This document shows, one piece after another, positions 1 through 9,865 of a DNA stretch of 64,000 nucleotides. The DNA is from Exiguobacterium mexicanum. GTDB taxonomy: Bacteria > Bacillota > Bacilli > Exiguobacteriales > Exiguobacteriaceae. The stretch is taken from positions 1-64,000 of the forward strand of contig NZ_CP040675.1 in assembly GCF_005960665.1 (NCBI RefSeq). Reading direction: 5' to 3'. How positions within the stretch are numbered: position 1 is the stretch's first letter; each line of letters begins with the position of its first letter. Both the position numbers and the translations under genes were made by a program. The notes beneath the pieces are model-generated. The model searched no databases and was not told the DNA's origin. It saw nothing but the letters and a program-made list of their open reading frames with translations.

Positions 1-3000
1 ATGCAAACTTTAATGGACTTAACTAAAGTATCTACCTCTTTCCCTATGCAGAGAGACAAAATGGTTAAACGAGTCAATATTATTGAATTAATAGAGGAAC
101 AGTTAACTGTGGCAAATATAGTATTGCTTAGTGCAACCAGTGAGAGTGGAAAAACAATGACTATGAAGGAATACTGTGAAGAAAACTCTATGACCTCATT
201 ATCTACATTTGTCAATTTTACATCGCCTTATGGATATGATTATGAAAATATTAAAATGAATTTATCTAACCAAATCAATTGGATTGTAAATAAAAGAGAA
301 CTTACAGTGGAAGAATTAGAGAATGCAAATCTAACTAACCTTATCTTCCAACTGGTTAGATACGGGAAAATAAATAATAAGAATTTCACTTTTGTAATTG
401 ATGGATTAGAAAATGCAGATTTAGAAATGCAAAATACTGTAGAAAACATATTGGAAAACATCTTTCCGCTCCAACAACAGACGTTTAATTTTTTGATTAC
501 AGATAACTTAAACGGAACAATAAATAAAATTTTAACAAAAAAGAAATTCAAATTTAAAGAAGTTAGCCTTCCAGGGATGACTGTAGATGAGACAACTTTA
601 ATGTTTCAAGGAACTTCGATGTCAGTCGAAAACCTAGAAGATGTTAGGAAAATGACTAAAGGAAAGCCTGGGCTTTTGAGGAATTTTAAAAGACTACTTG
701 AGAGTGGTGCTGAAATTGATTTTTTACTTACCGATCCAAATACTCTGCCTGATTTTTTCAATCTAGAATGGGAAGAAATCAAAGAAGACTTCTTATTAAT
801 TAGAATATTGTCCATACTTACTTTTGATAAAAGGCAACATACGATTACTAGTGTTTCTAAATTTATAGGAGAAGAATACTCTAAGGTGGAAAATTGTATT
901 TTGGAAAGTAATCTAGTGTTAACGATAAGTGGAAATTTAGAACTTTATAGTAGACAATTTAGAATGTTTTTAGAAACAAAGTTAGAACATTTAAAAAGTA
1001 AAGTGATTAATGAATCAATTGAATCAATTCTGCAACATGAAGCCTATGATATTCAAATAAAATTATTGCCCGAATACTATTTAGAAGCAAATAAACATAA
1101 AGATTTTTTGTCTTTGTTAGACACTGAAGAACACTATTCGATAATAGAGAAAACTCAATCAATGTCCCAACTCAGTAAATTAACGGAACTAGGTTATGTC
1201 ACTTCCAAACAAATTGGAGAAGATATTAAATCGTTTAGATTTTCTATTCAAAATTCTATTATTCTACAAAACTATCAGTCTAAAGTTTGGAATTCAGAAA
1301 TCCGGACATTAATTGCTTTAAATGATTTTAACAAAGCAATTAATATAGCAAATCGCAATGGTTTAATTGAAGATAGATTACACATGCTCTCAATAATCGC
1401 AAAGGAAATGAGTGAAAAGGATTTATTGGTTGATGGTGAGATAAAAAATCAAATTGAAAGTCTTTATCAACAATTAGATGTAGTGAATATTGAAGAAAAG
1501 GCAATTGAAATAGCATCACAACTAATTTATACCGATGTTGAGTTGGCGATAGAGCTTATTGAAAAGTCTGTAGGGATTAAAAAGGGGGAGAATGCTTTCG
1601 ACTACGCAGTTGCTAAAGTATCTCTTGCTGCCATGGACGAAGAAAATCTAATAGATAATAACGACTTTGAAAAAATTAAAGAAAAAGTAAAGAATCCTAG
1701 TATTAAAAATTTCTTTGAAGAGTTTTATTTATTCGTAAAAAATCAAAGTTCTTTAGAAATTCTTTCGGCAATTGATAAGTTTGAATCTCAGACGGATAGA
1801 ATTACTATTCTGGCTAATTGGTGTGTAATGAACAAATTAGTCAATGAAGGATATGAAATAGTAAGGAAAACTTTTGAAATCATAAACTTAACGTCAAACT
1901 ATTCTCCCAATGCAGGAGTATACCATAAACTTTCCAACCAATTAAATTACATTAAATCAATTGAAAATTTTGAAGAGTTGTATGATCTTTTCGAGAGCCA
2001 AGAACTGAATATTGAAAAATCAGGACCAAGAATTGAATATATAAAAATGAAAATCAACATAATCAAAGGTTTAAATAACATTAATTCCATAAAATTGTAT
2101 GAAGAAATTGAAAAGTTGTATTTGTATATTAGTGAGTTAGATGAGCTTACATTAAAAAGTGAAGGTTTATCTTTAATGTATTCTATGTTAGAAAATTTAA
2201 GTCTAATTGAAGAAATCGAACAATGTTTAATTATAAAAGAATTAATTAAAGTTGAATTAGAGGAATGTATTGCAATCATAATCCGAGAATCAGCAAACCA
2301 TTTTGAAGAATTAAAAATAATTATTAATTCACTAGCTCCAATCGATCCAAAGTATGTTTTAGATATAATTGGTAATATCAATACATCTCTGAATAGAGAA
2401 AAAAGTTATTATGAATTTTTAATTTCGATTACAGAATTAGAGAAACTATCGGAGAAAACAGATCATATAATTTTCGCACTGAATTCAATAAAAAATGATA
2501 ACGACTTGTTCAGTGAAGGATTATTAAAAGTAATAAAAAGCATTAAAACTGCAAATGAAGAGAATGTTTTTTCACTTTACAATGAAATCTTCAAATTGAT
2601 TCCGAAAGTAGAAGAAGTAGAAATTAAATGCGAAATTTACGGTAATCTATGGCAAATAGCATCTAGTGATAATAAATATTATGGATTAAAACAATCTTTT
2701 AAAAAAGATTTAACGGCTTGCTGGGATTCCATAGACATTGGATGGAGAAAAATTGATGTCGGATTTAGGATTTCAACAATGCTCTCGGAAGTTTCGTTTG
2801 AAGCTGCCCGAGAATTTATTAAGAAAGTAGAAGAATGCAGAAAAGAATTGAATTTTTATGATTCTAATTTCTCCTCTAGCTATGTTGTACTTCTTAGATT
2901 GTTAATCAAAACATATAGCGCTTTGGTTGAAATAAATGCAGATACAGAGGCAGATTATTTGATAATGAGAAACCTTATAGAGTCAATACCATCTTATGGA

Positions 3001-4917
3001 GAACAAGCTATATTGTGGAGTGAGATGGCATACATCTACTTTAAAAAAGAAAATCAAGAGCAGGCAAAAATAATTGTACGTAATCACGTGTACGAAAATA
3101 TTCAAAAAATTGAGGATGAAGATGCAAGGTATAAATATCATGTTGTTTCTATTGTTGCGCCGTCACTATATTTGTGGCATAAAGAATTGACCTTGGAAAT
3201 GATAGACGGCATAAATTATGATTTTAGAGAAATTGCTCTGCATAATATATCTACATTTATTTTCACAAAGCATTCTGTACTTGAACCTTATGATAGACAA
3301 CTTCACAAAGGATTCGTTGTAAAATACGAAGAGCTTTTAGATGTGTGTAAAATAGTCTCGCTTGTAAAACACGATAGTTCAGCGATGGTGAAAATTATCG
3401 ATGTACTTGAGAGCCTCGAACATAGAAACTCAAAATTAACACAACAACAAGTTGCTGATATAAGAAGCAGAATTGAAAAAATAATAAACTTAAATTTTCC
3501 AATGGCAGAACATATTATTCATGAAGGGTACAAAATTGTATGCTTAAGTTATTTGTACAAAACAGGCAATAATAAAACCAAAGCTAATGACTGGAATAAA
3601 CTTCTTGAACGAGCTAATGCAATTCCAAACACTTCTGATAAGATTTTTACTAAAATAGAAATCGCAAGTAACATTCCAAGTAAACATTCTGAACTACTTT
3701 CAACAGTGATAGAAGAAATTGAAATGGAAATTCAACAAATACCAATGATTCTAGATAAAGTATCTAAGTATGAACATCTTGCTAAATCTTTAATCTCAAG
3801 GAAAAATAATAAAAGTAAAAAATACCTAAAAGATGCTATGCAATTAACATTGAATAATGAAAATGAATATGGAGATAATTACGTAGAAATACGAAAAAAC
3901 TTGATTGATTTATCTTACAGAATTAACTCTGAATTTGCTGAAAGTCTGGTTTCTCTTACGGATGATGATCCGGTTAGAAAGAAGATGAAAGAGGAGATGG
4001 ATGAGGAATTATTAATACTAGAGTTAAAGAATGAAATGAGCAACGAGAAAAGAAATCATGAAATCAAAGGGCCTCATTCAAAATACTCCTATGCTTCTTG
4101 GAAGCTATTGGCCTCTCTAAATGCTAACAGAATTAACGCGCTATCTATTGAGAAAAGTATGTATTATCTTAATGTGGCTTCAAAAATGCCTCTAAGTAAG
4201 GCGTATCCCATTTATAGTTGGATTGTATCAAATGCTAAACTTAAGAATATCTCCAAAAAAGATGAGAGTTTCGTTCATGAATTGTTTAGATATATGACAG
4301 TTGTTTCGAAATTTTCTTTGAGTCTAAATGCAAAAAGTAAAGTTATACTTAATGATTTTAATGATGCCTATCAAAGAGAACATGAAGCCAGTGTTCTCAT
4401 TAGAGTGGGAGATAGAGATAAAGCCATTAATTATATTACAGAATGGTTTGAAAATGAAGTGGATGAATTTGTAGTTATTTGCGATCCGTATTTCGGTCCG
4501 AATGAACTTGATGTTGTAAATATAATGTATGGCATTAAAACAGATGTTGAGTACATTATTTTAACTAGTAAGAAACATCAAAAGCAAGAACATTTAGATG
4601 TTGCGCTTGATGAAGTGTATTATGATCATTGGAGATTTAAAATTTCAGATCAAGATCCGCCAAACATAAAAATTAATGTTTTAGGAACTCGGAAAACAGG
4701 TGACATGCCTTTACACGATCGATGGTTATTAACAAAGAATTCAGGTTTAAGATTAGGAACTTCACTAAATTCTATCGGCCTCAGTAAGGAATCTGAAATT
4801 TCTAAACTGAGTCAAGATTCAGCGAACATGATTTTCAATCAATTAGCTGGATATATATCAGGAAGCGAGAAAGAGCACAAGGGAGACAGATTACTCTATA
4901 ATACGTTTACAGTGTAA
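1..4917 (+). CDS. Giant STAND-like NTPase with C-terminal PLD-like domain
   Basis: A 1638-residue protein whose first codon is at base 1, so an extension upstream of the window cannot be excluded. A Walker A-like motif SATSESGKT lies at residues 44-52 and a Walker B-like FVIDGLE at 131-137, followed by over 1000 residues of leucine- and acid-rich helical sequence that looks like alpha-solenoid/TPR repeats. Near the C-terminus, VVICDPYF (about 1490) and a LHDRW...GTSLN motif (about 1571-1585) resemble divergent phospholipase D-like nuclease domains. An NTPase, repeat sensor and terminal effector is the plan of STAND immune proteins (Avs and relatives), although known Avs usually carry the effector at the N-terminus. 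The AT-rich composition agrees with horizontal transfer. Role in phage or plasmid defence is inference. Confidence 0.7.
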   Translation: MQTLMDLTKVSTSFPMQRDKMVKRVNIIELIEEQLTVANIVLLSATSESGKTMTMKEYCEENSMTSLSTFVNFTSPYGYDYENIKMNLSNQINWIVNKRELTVEELENANLTNLIFQLVRYGKINNKNFTFVIDGLENADLEMQNTVENILENIFPLQQQTFNFLITDNLNGTINKILTKKKFKFKEVSLPGMTVDETTLMFQGTSMSVENLEDVRKMTKGKPGLLRNFKRLLESGAEIDFLLTDPNTLPDFFNLEWEEIKEDFLLIRILSILTFDKRQHTITSVSKFIGEEYSKVENCILESNLVLTISGNLELYSRQFRMFLETKLEHLKSKVINESIESILQHEAYDIQIKLLPEYYLEANKHKDFLSLLDTEEHYSIIEKTQSMSQLSKLTELGYVTSKQIGEDIKSFRFSIQNSIILQNYQSKVWNSEIRTLIALNDFNKAINIANRNGLIEDRLHMLSIIAKEMSEKDLLVDGEIKNQIESLYQQLDVVNIEEKAIEIASQLIYTDVELAIELIEKSVGIKKGENAFDYAVAKVSLAAMDEENLIDNNDFEKIKEKVKNPSIKNFFEEFYLFVKNQSSLEILSAIDKFESQTDRITILANWCVMNKLVNEGYEIVRKTFEIINLTSNYSPNAGVYHKLSNQLNYIKSIENFEELYDLFESQELNIEKSGPRIEYIKMKINIIKGLNNINSIKLYEEIEKLYLYISELDELTLKSEGLSLMYSMLENLSLIEEIEQCLIIKELIKVELEECIAIIIRESANHFEELKIIINSLAPIDPKYVLDIIGNINTSLNREKSYYEFLISITELEKLSEKTDHIIFALNSIKNDNDLFSEGLLKVIKSIKTANEENVFSLYNEIFKLIPKVEEVEIKCEIYGNLWQIASSDNKYYGLKQSFKKDLTACWDSIDIGWRKIDVGFRISTMLSEVSFEAAREFIKKVEECRKELNFYDSNFSSSYVVLLRLLIKTYSALVEINADTEADYLIMRNLIESIPSYGEQAILWSEMAYIYFKKENQEQAKIIVRNHVYENIQKIEDEDARYKYHVVSIVAPSLYLWHKELTLEMIDGINYDFREIALHNISTFIFTKHSVLEPYDRQLHKGFVVKYEELLDVCKIVSLVKHDSSAMVKIIDVLESLEHRNSKLTQQQVADIRSRIEKIINLNFPMAEHIIHEGYKIVCLSYLYKTGNNKTKANDWNKLLERANAIPNTSDKIFTKIEIASNIPSKHSELLSTVIEEIEMEIQQIPMILDKVSKYEHLAKSLISRKNNKSKKYLKDAMQLTLNNENEYGDNYVEIRKNLIDLSYRINSEFAESLVSLTDDDPVRKKMKEEMDEELLILELKNEMSNEKRNHEIKGPHSKYSYASWKLLASLNANRINALSIEKSMYYLNVASKMPLSKAYPIYSWIVSNAKLKNISKKDESFVHELFRYMTVVSKFSLSLNAKSKVILNDFNDAYQREHEASVLIRVGDRDKAINYITEWFENEVDEFVVICDPYFGPNELDVVNIMYGIKTDVEYIILTSKKHQKQEHLDVALDEVYYDHWRFKISDQDPPNIKINVLGTRKTGDMPLHDRWLLTKNSGLRLGTSLNSIGLSKESEISKLSQDSANMIFNQLAGYISGSEKEHKGDRLLYNTFTV

Positions 4918-5680
4918 ATAAACAAAAAAAATTAATAAGGAGTACTGTTATAAATTGCAAAAACGATTCAAGTTCGTCTTTTCATGTTCAAATAGCTCAA
5001 GGTGCTTTAAACATGAAAATGAAGAAAAACTATGTAAACGGTTATTTGGTTGGGCAACTTTTCACGTTTTGGGGTATGAAAACCAGATTGGTGCGCTGGA
5101 CTTTTACGCCCCTTAGACAAAAAGTGAAATGGAGTTCATTCAAACTCTTTCGCGATGTCGGCCAGCTGGATGTGTTTTTTGAGAGTTTTTGAGAAATAGA
5201 CTTTTCTGACAGATGGAAAGCTAGAAGATATAGTCGTAAAGTACTTGGACGAACCAATTTGAGTATATTCAGTTAAGCTTTTCATCCCCCGTCATCCCAT
5301 TGGGCCCTTTCTTCTCGTTAAATAAATCGCCAGATGAAGATTATTCCGGGAAGAGGAGGGCCGGCAATTTTGGGTCGCGTTCATCAAGGAAGCTCGTTAT
5401 ACGCAATATGTTTCAGTACTCCCAGTTTAAATGCTATCTAATGCACTGTATAGGACGGACTGAAGGTTGTCTATTCCCGTCTATGCATATTCTTGAAATC
5501 ACCCCGGACGCATCTCCTAACGTAGTGTAAACTTCTTTACCTGTCAAATGTCGTTCAGTGATTTATATTTTCAACGCTTTTGTAAATTCGGCAAAAAAAA
5601 CTTGTAAAAGTTGGATATAAAATTCAGCTTTTATGGGGTGTTCACTTAAGTAACTTTGTTGTTCTTAAACAAGTGTCGAT
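4918..5680. other. Gene-poor stretch with possible gene remnants
   Basis: About 760 bases between the giant NTPase and the recombinase with no convincing complete gene. Short open fragments read like protein C-termini without starts: plus strand 5195-5265 (ending KYLDEPI), plus strand near 5350-5430 (ending YVSVLPV), and minus strand near 5145-5200 (ending DIAKEFE). None could be assigned to a family. The area may be a junction left by insertion and deletion next to the recombinase gene. Confidence 0.4.
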
Positions 5681-6706
5681 TTACTCAAATGGCAAGTCCA
5701 AATTAGATAGGTTTGATAATTGATCAAGAGATTGCAAATATCCATTCGTTGTATTAATTGATTCGTGGCCGACCAATTGCATGACCCCAATCAACGAATT
5801 TCCTTTCGCCAGGAGCTTTGTGATGTAGGCCCGGCGGAACCAATGGGGCGGGGTCTTCTCTTCGTGCGCGACATGGTCGACCGCCTGATGAGTTATCAAG
5901 CGGAGGGCTTCATAAGTGATTGCCTTGTTGGCTTTTTTCGTACTAAAAGCGATGAAAGGGGATGACACCTCCTCGATCATCATCAATGTCTGCAGTCGAT
6001 TCACGAGATGGGTCGCTTTCTCGGTAAGCGGGATGCGGCGCCATTTGTCGCGTTTCCCCTTCACCTCGAGGTAAGATGTATGCTGATTTCGCTTCACATC
6101 GGTGAACTTGATTGACAACAGTTCTGCAGCTCGCATGCCTGTCGTCAACAACAAATACCCGATCGTCTCGTTCCGGAGCTCCATGAGCTCCTTTTTTTGA
6201 GCCCTTTTGACGGTATATCGGAACGACTCGGCAATCCGCTCAATCTCGTCGAAATCGACCTCACGCCGAAGCAACTCAGGGCGCTGCTGGTTTTTCACAT
6301 GGAAGGCCAGATTATATAGATGATACTGGTTGACGTGGAGATAGGTTAGGAGACGCTTTAGCATATGATTCTTCCGCTGCGCCGTGCGTGGGGCATACTG
6401 TTCGTTCACCTCGAATAGGTAGCGATGGATGTCGAGCACGGTCAGGTCTTTTAACCCGTCGGTCTTCATCATCACAAAATTTAGGATGAACTCGAGGTCC
6501 AGTTTATATGCGCGCCGCGTGTGCGTGCTCTTGTCCGCATAGATCGGGAACAGTTCCGTCGCCCAGAACAATTCGATGATTTCGAGGTCAGTCAATGTTT
6601 TTAGATCGATATGGCTCTTCTTCAACGCCTCGGCCAATTTTGGATTCGCCCCCGTCAGTTCTCGCAACGCTACTTCGAACGACTTCTGCTTTTCCTCAAG
6701 CTCCAT
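5681..6706 (-). CDS. Tyrosine recombinase (phage integrase family)
   Basis: 341-residue site-specific recombinase of the XerC/XerD type. The catalytic set is visible: Arg192 in TTGMRAAELL, a candidate Lys216 in VKGKRDKW, His288 and Arg291 in HWFRR, His314 in LVGHES and nucleophile Tyr323 in NGYLQ. The N-terminal part (about 45-140) matches a core-binding SAM-like domain. ATG at 6706 is preceded by a GGGAGA ribosome site. It stands alone, between two AT-rich accessory genes. It could resolve plasmid multimers or could have mobilised the neighbouring island; no attachment site was recognised. Confidence 0.93.
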   Translation of the reverse strand: MELEEKQKSFEVALRELTGANPKLAEALKKSHIDLKTLTDLEIIELFWATELFPIYADKSTHTRRAYKLDLEFILNFVMMKTDGLKDLTVLDIHRYLFEVNEQYAPRTAQRKNHMLKRLLTYLHVNQYHLYNLAFHVKNQQRPELLRREVDFDEIERIAESFRYTVKRAQKKELMELRNETIGYLLLTTGMRAAELLSIKFTDVKRNQHTSYLEVKGKRDKWRRIPLTEKATHLVNRLQTLMMIEEVSSPFIAFSTKKANKAITYEALRLITHQAVDHVAHEEKTPPHWFRRAYITKLLAKGNSLIGVMQLVGHESINTTNGYLQSLDQLSNLSNLDLPFE

Positions 6707-6865
6707 GCTTCTCCCTCTTTTCGCTATATATTTTTAAATCAAAATCCTTATTTTATGAAATATACAATAAGATTATGTAATACGTATGTAGTTAAATTCA
6801 AAATACAAGTGTAATAAAATTGATTAGCTGAATATAAATGTATTACTCTCTTGGTATTAGATAGA

Positions 6866-6920
6866 ATTAAAATTCATTAACTTGTGATAATCCTATATTA
6901 TCACAAGTTATAATTTTAAT
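6866..6920. repeat. Long inverted repeat
   Basis: Arms AACTTGTGATAAT (6879-6891) and ATTATCACAAGTT (6897-6909) are perfectly complementary around a 5-base loop, and weaker AT pairing continues outward to 6866 and 6920. It lies upstream of the minus-strand recombinase gene and downstream of the HEPN gene. It could be an operator, a recombination site or a terminator; no T-run follows directly. Confidence 0.6.
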
Positions 6921-6942
6921 CTTAGTTATAGTTTTTGGTAAA

Positions 6943-6978
6943 TAAAACTGCCACTTACATTACTAAGTAGCAGTTTTA
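6943..6978 (-). terminator. Terminator after HEPN gene
   Basis: Stem arms TAAAACTGCCACTTA and TAAGTAGCAGTTTTA pair with one G-T mismatch around a short loop. On the minus strand the hairpin is followed by a T-rich stretch, fitting an intrinsic terminator for the DUF262-HEPN operon. Confidence 0.7.
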
Positions 6979-7019
6979 TGAATAGGTTTATAGTTTGACT
7001 AAATTGTCAGGTCAACATT

Positions 7020-7553
7020 TCAATGAGATTTAAAGTGGTTTTGTAAGAACGAAATGAAAAGAGTAGCAGATTGATACTTTGTATAGAGCTCTGCAGCTGT
7101 TTTATCTACAAATTGCGTAGCGATATTTTTATGAATCAGATGATTTCTAAGTCGACCAATTTCTAAGAAATCTCTCATACCGGTAGATAAATCTTCGTTA
7201 CTTTGTATGATTTTCGTGATTTCATCTTTAAACTCGCTCCCAAACAAACCAAAGAAAGTATTACAATTTTTAGCATCTTCCCAATTGAAAAGTGTATGAT
7301 ACTGCCTTTTCAACGCCTTATTCTCTAAAAAACTTACTATAGCTTTACCTTCTGACTTTCGAACAAAAAAATCAACCATCATTTGTGTTACCGCTACTTC
7401 GAAATAACTCGCTGAAGAAAGAACAAAGAATTTTTTTAATTGATCGTCTAAAGTGACGACAAAAGAAACTTCACTTGCTTCAGTTAAATAGTGTAGTATT
7501 TCACTTTGTTGACTATAAATCTCTTCAATTGGATTGATTATTTTGTCATTCAT
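7020..7553 (-). CDS. HEPN-domain protein, partner of DUF262 protein
   Basis: 177 residues from the ATG at 7553, which overlaps the DUF262 gene stop (7546-7548) by eight bases and indicates translational coupling. A GTG/TTG-type start a few codons earlier is possible. The protein is mostly helical and holds an RNHLIH motif at about 136-141, matching the R-x4-6-H signature of HEPN ribonucleases and nearest in feel to MAE_28990/RiboL-PSP HEPN families. Those families are known neighbours of DUF262 proteins. Likely one half of a two-gene defence or toxin system; RNase activity is inferred from the motif only. Confidence 0.75.
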   Translation of the reverse strand: MNDKIINPIEEIYSQQSEILHYLTEASEVSFVVTLDDQLKKFFVLSSASYFEVAVTQMMVDFFVRKSEGKAIVSFLENKALKRQYHTLFNWEDAKNCNTFFGLFGSEFKDEITKIIQSNEDLSTGMRDFLEIGRLRNHLIHKNIATQFVDKTAAELYTKYQSATLFISFLQNHFKSH

Positions 7554-8703
7554 TGAAAGCACTCTCTGCAATTTTAATTCTTGCTAATACATTTTCTTTA
7601 TTTCCTGTAGCTTCAGATGTTGCTTTCTGAAAATCAGAATTACTTTTCAAACCTGTGTATGTTTCTTGGGAACATACCTTAACTAAAGAAGTGTCTCTGT
7701 GGATAAGAGCATCATTACAAGACGCATAAAATATGGATTCAAAAACTGAAATAGTGAATTTAGATTGGCTCACTAAGAAAATGTCTCTGTTTAGTTCTTT
7801 GATTTTATCAAAGAATGTTATGAACAACTCTTCTATAAACTGATTTTCTTCTTGTTCAAACTTGGCGAATTTCCCAGCAGATGCATTCAAGAAACTTGCC
7901 ATAGGTGGTTTATAGTCTTGTGAATAAAATAAAATAGAAGCCGATCTTAAAAGCATTTCCACGTCTTTTAGCCTTAAGTCTGGTTCAGTTTGTCCTATTA
8001 AATTTCTCCAGTTTTCATTCAAATTGACCCGCTTTAACATTTTATCGAACTCTGAATGGTATAAACTCGAACGAATCTCTTGGGGTCTTAAGTTTAAAGA
8101 TCCTGTGTTAAGTCGATTAAATATTTCAAAAATCGAAGTATGATTATCATCGGGTTGAGTTTGTTTGATAATTATATTTCGAATTGTACATAAATCAAAA
8201 CTGCTCTTGAGTTCTCCTAGGTCACTATATGTCAGGGAATTCAGAGGAGTTGAGTCATCTAATTGTAATTTGAATGGACGGAAATACTGTCCGTCATTAA
8301 GGACTTTTTCTGGTATATATCCATGTTCATCAAATATTCTCCCTAATTCAACCCGCTTTTCTTTTCTGGGAAACCTTTGTTTAATGAAATAATAAATAGT
8401 CATTAATCTTTGTTGACCGTCAATAATTAAAAATTTATTTCGCGCTTCTTCATATAAAAAGATTTGTGGAATAGGCAGACCAATTATTAATGATTCAATA
8501 AGTTTAGATGCTCGTTTAGCATCCCAAACATAATTTCGTTGAAAGTCTGGAATTTTAACAACTCCCGATTCCAAAAAATTATATAAGGTTAAAATGTTAA
8601 AGTCATTAGGTGATGAAGTAATCTCATATTCTTTTATACTTATATCAGCCTTCTCACCACTATTTTCTAACTCATCTTCATACCATAAAATATCATTAGT
8701 CAT
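7546..8703 (-). CDS. DUF262 (GmrSD-like) ParB-fold protein
   Basis: 385 residues from ATG 8703, which has an AGGAG site seven bases upstream; longer in-frame starts lack one. The N-terminal part shows the DUF262 hallmarks: IPDFQRNYVW at 51-60, a GLPIPQIFLYE segment, and FLIIDGQQRL at 91-100. DUF262 domains are ParB-related NTPase/nuclease modules found in GmrSD (type IV restriction) and Brx-associated proteins. The C-terminal half (about 200-385) is helical and was not assigned; no clear HNH motif is seen, so it is not a full GmrSD fusion. It lies in an operon after an XRE regulator and before the HEPN gene, suggesting a defence role. Confidence 0.85.
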   Translation of the reverse strand: MTNDILWYEDELENSGEKADISIKEYEITSSPNDFNILTLYNFLESGVVKIPDFQRNYVWDAKRASKLIESLIIGLPIPQIFLYEEARNKFLIIDGQQRLMTIYYFIKQRFPRKEKRVELGRIFDEHGYIPEKVLNDGQYFRPFKLQLDDSTPLNSLTYSDLGELKSSFDLCTIRNIIIKQTQPDDNHTSIFEIFNRLNTGSLNLRPQEIRSSLYHSEFDKMLKRVNLNENWRNLIGQTEPDLRLKDVEMLLRSASILFYSQDYKPPMASFLNASAGKFAKFEQEENQFIEELFITFFDKIKELNRDIFLVSQSKFTISVFESIFYASCNDALIHRDTSLVKVCSQETYTGLKSNSDFQKATSEATGNKENVLARIKIAESAFNE

Positions 8704-8805
8704 TATATTACTCCTAATTATTGTATTTAATATCATTAATTATAAATAATCTATTTCTTGATTTCACTTGTTTTGTTGATTGAAATGTATTTTTCGTAAG
8801 AATAG

Positions 8806-9060
8806 TTAAAAGAAGCGTTCATCATTAAAAAAATCATTCAAAGAAATATTTAAACCATTACAGAATTTTTGTATAGTGCTTACTTTAGGATGTTTCGTAC
8901 GTCCAGTCATTAGTTCTGAGATAGTTGCCTGATTCAATCCACCTTTTTGTATGACTTGATGGATTGTCATATTTCGTTCCGCTGCGAGCTCCTTCATTCG
9001 CTCGATGATTGCCTCGTTCAACTCCACTTGCTCACCCCACGATCTTAGTACTCTCTTCAT
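8806..9060 (-). CDS. Small XRE-family HTH regulator
   Basis: 84-residue Cro/C1-type helix-turn-helix protein: MTIHQVIQKGGLNQATISEL reads as the HTH, followed by TGRTKHPKVSTIQKFCNGLN typical of the domain. It lies about 100 bases upstream of the DUF262 gene on the same strand, so it probably controls the DUF262-HEPN operon. No strong ribosome site precedes the ATG at 9060, and an internal start is possible. Confidence 0.85.
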   Translation of the reverse strand: MKRVLRSWGEQVELNEAIIERMKELAAERNMTIHQVIQKGGLNQATISELMTGRTKHPKVSTIQKFCNGLNISLNDFFNDERFF

Positions 9061-9363
9061 CTTTATTCTTTATGAACTCTTCTATTCCTCTAGCCTACCG
9101 TAATCTCTTGAAATCAAAATAATTGTCATTATTTTCTATACTTAAAGCGTTATTTTTTTACAGTTGTGCTACAAAACCAAAAATATTGAGTTACTGTTGC
9201 TCTCTATCCCTTGTATACAGCGGATTCGACAAGAGTCGTCAATTGTAAAATTTCTGACATATCAGAAAACTGATGATTTTTAGGCTTAATCCTGATATAT
9301 TGGAACCAACAAAAGGAAACATCTGTTTGGTCGCCGCTCTGGTCTACAGAAAGGGGAAGGCTT
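9061..9363. other. Divergent intergenic region between two XRE regulators
   Basis: 303 bases, AT-rich, between minus-strand and plus-strand XRE genes. It holds the dyad described separately at 9251-9268 and marks the sharp change from AT-rich sequence on the left to GC-richer sequence on the right. No gene is seen. Confidence 0.6.
9251..9268. promoter_or_regulatory. Dyad operator candidate upstream of XRE gene
   Basis: TTTCTGA and TCAGAAA flank four bases (CATA), a perfect 7-bp dyad about 95 bases before the XRE start. Related partial copies (CTGATGA, CCTGATATA) follow within 45 bases. This pattern fits an autoregulatory operator; binding is inferred. Confidence 0.5.
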
Positions 9364-9852
9364 ATGTATCGATTCGGGGAGTGGTTGAAGGAGAACCGCC
9401 GGCTCTCGGGCTGGTCACAGGTCGAACTATCGGAAAAGACATTCGGAGAGATTTCACAGCCCGCCATCAGCCAATATGAGCAAAACCGTTCGGTGCCGTC
9501 GATCGCGGACATCGATCATCTGGCCCGCGCGTTCGGGCACACGCTCGCTACGGTGCCTTGGGACGCCATCGACTTCGGATACGGGGCGAAGCGTTCCGTC
9601 ACGAAGCTGGAGCGACGTCGGTTCGACCTGAAGGAGTTGCCGCAGGCCGACTCGGTACGGACGTTCGATGGAAAAACGTATGAATTGCACGGTTTCATCG
9701 GAATCGAGAAGGCGAGCGGCGAAGCGGTCCAGTTGACCCAACTCTACTATCGGATCCGGACGGTCGTCTGTGACGCCCACGTGCTCGCCAAACGCAGGAA
9801 CCCAGATGACGAGCTCATCCATGTCAAGAAGCGAAAAAGAGTCCGACAGTAA
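9364..9852 (+). CDS. XRE-family regulator at head of transfer region
   Basis: 162 residues with an N-terminal XRE helix-turn-helix (about 5-60; LSGWSQVELSEK, then ISQPAISQYEQNRSVPS). The C-terminal 100 residues are basic and not recognised. It precedes the long conjugation operon in the same direction, the position held in pLS20-type plasmids by transfer regulators such as Rco, so control of transfer is a reasonable inference. Codon use is GC-rich, unlike the genes to its left and like the transfer genes to its right. Confidence 0.85.
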   Translation: MYRFGEWLKENRRLSGWSQVELSEKTFGEISQPAISQYEQNRSVPSIADIDHLARAFGHTLATVPWDAIDFGYGAKRSVTKLERRRFDLKELPQADSVRTFDGKTYELHGFIGIEKASGEAVQLTQLYYRIRTVVCDAHVLAKRRNPDDELIHVKKRKRVRQ

Positions 9853-9865
9853 TCGACATCGACGT

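Noticed and set aside
5300-5530. 76-codon plus-strand frame
   Set aside because: No ribosome site, no recognisable domain, and odd composition; kept only as part of a remnant-containing region.
7546-8703. Complete GmrSD type IV restriction enzyme
   Set aside because: DUF262 motifs are present, but no DUF1524/HNH nuclease motif is seen in the C-terminal half.
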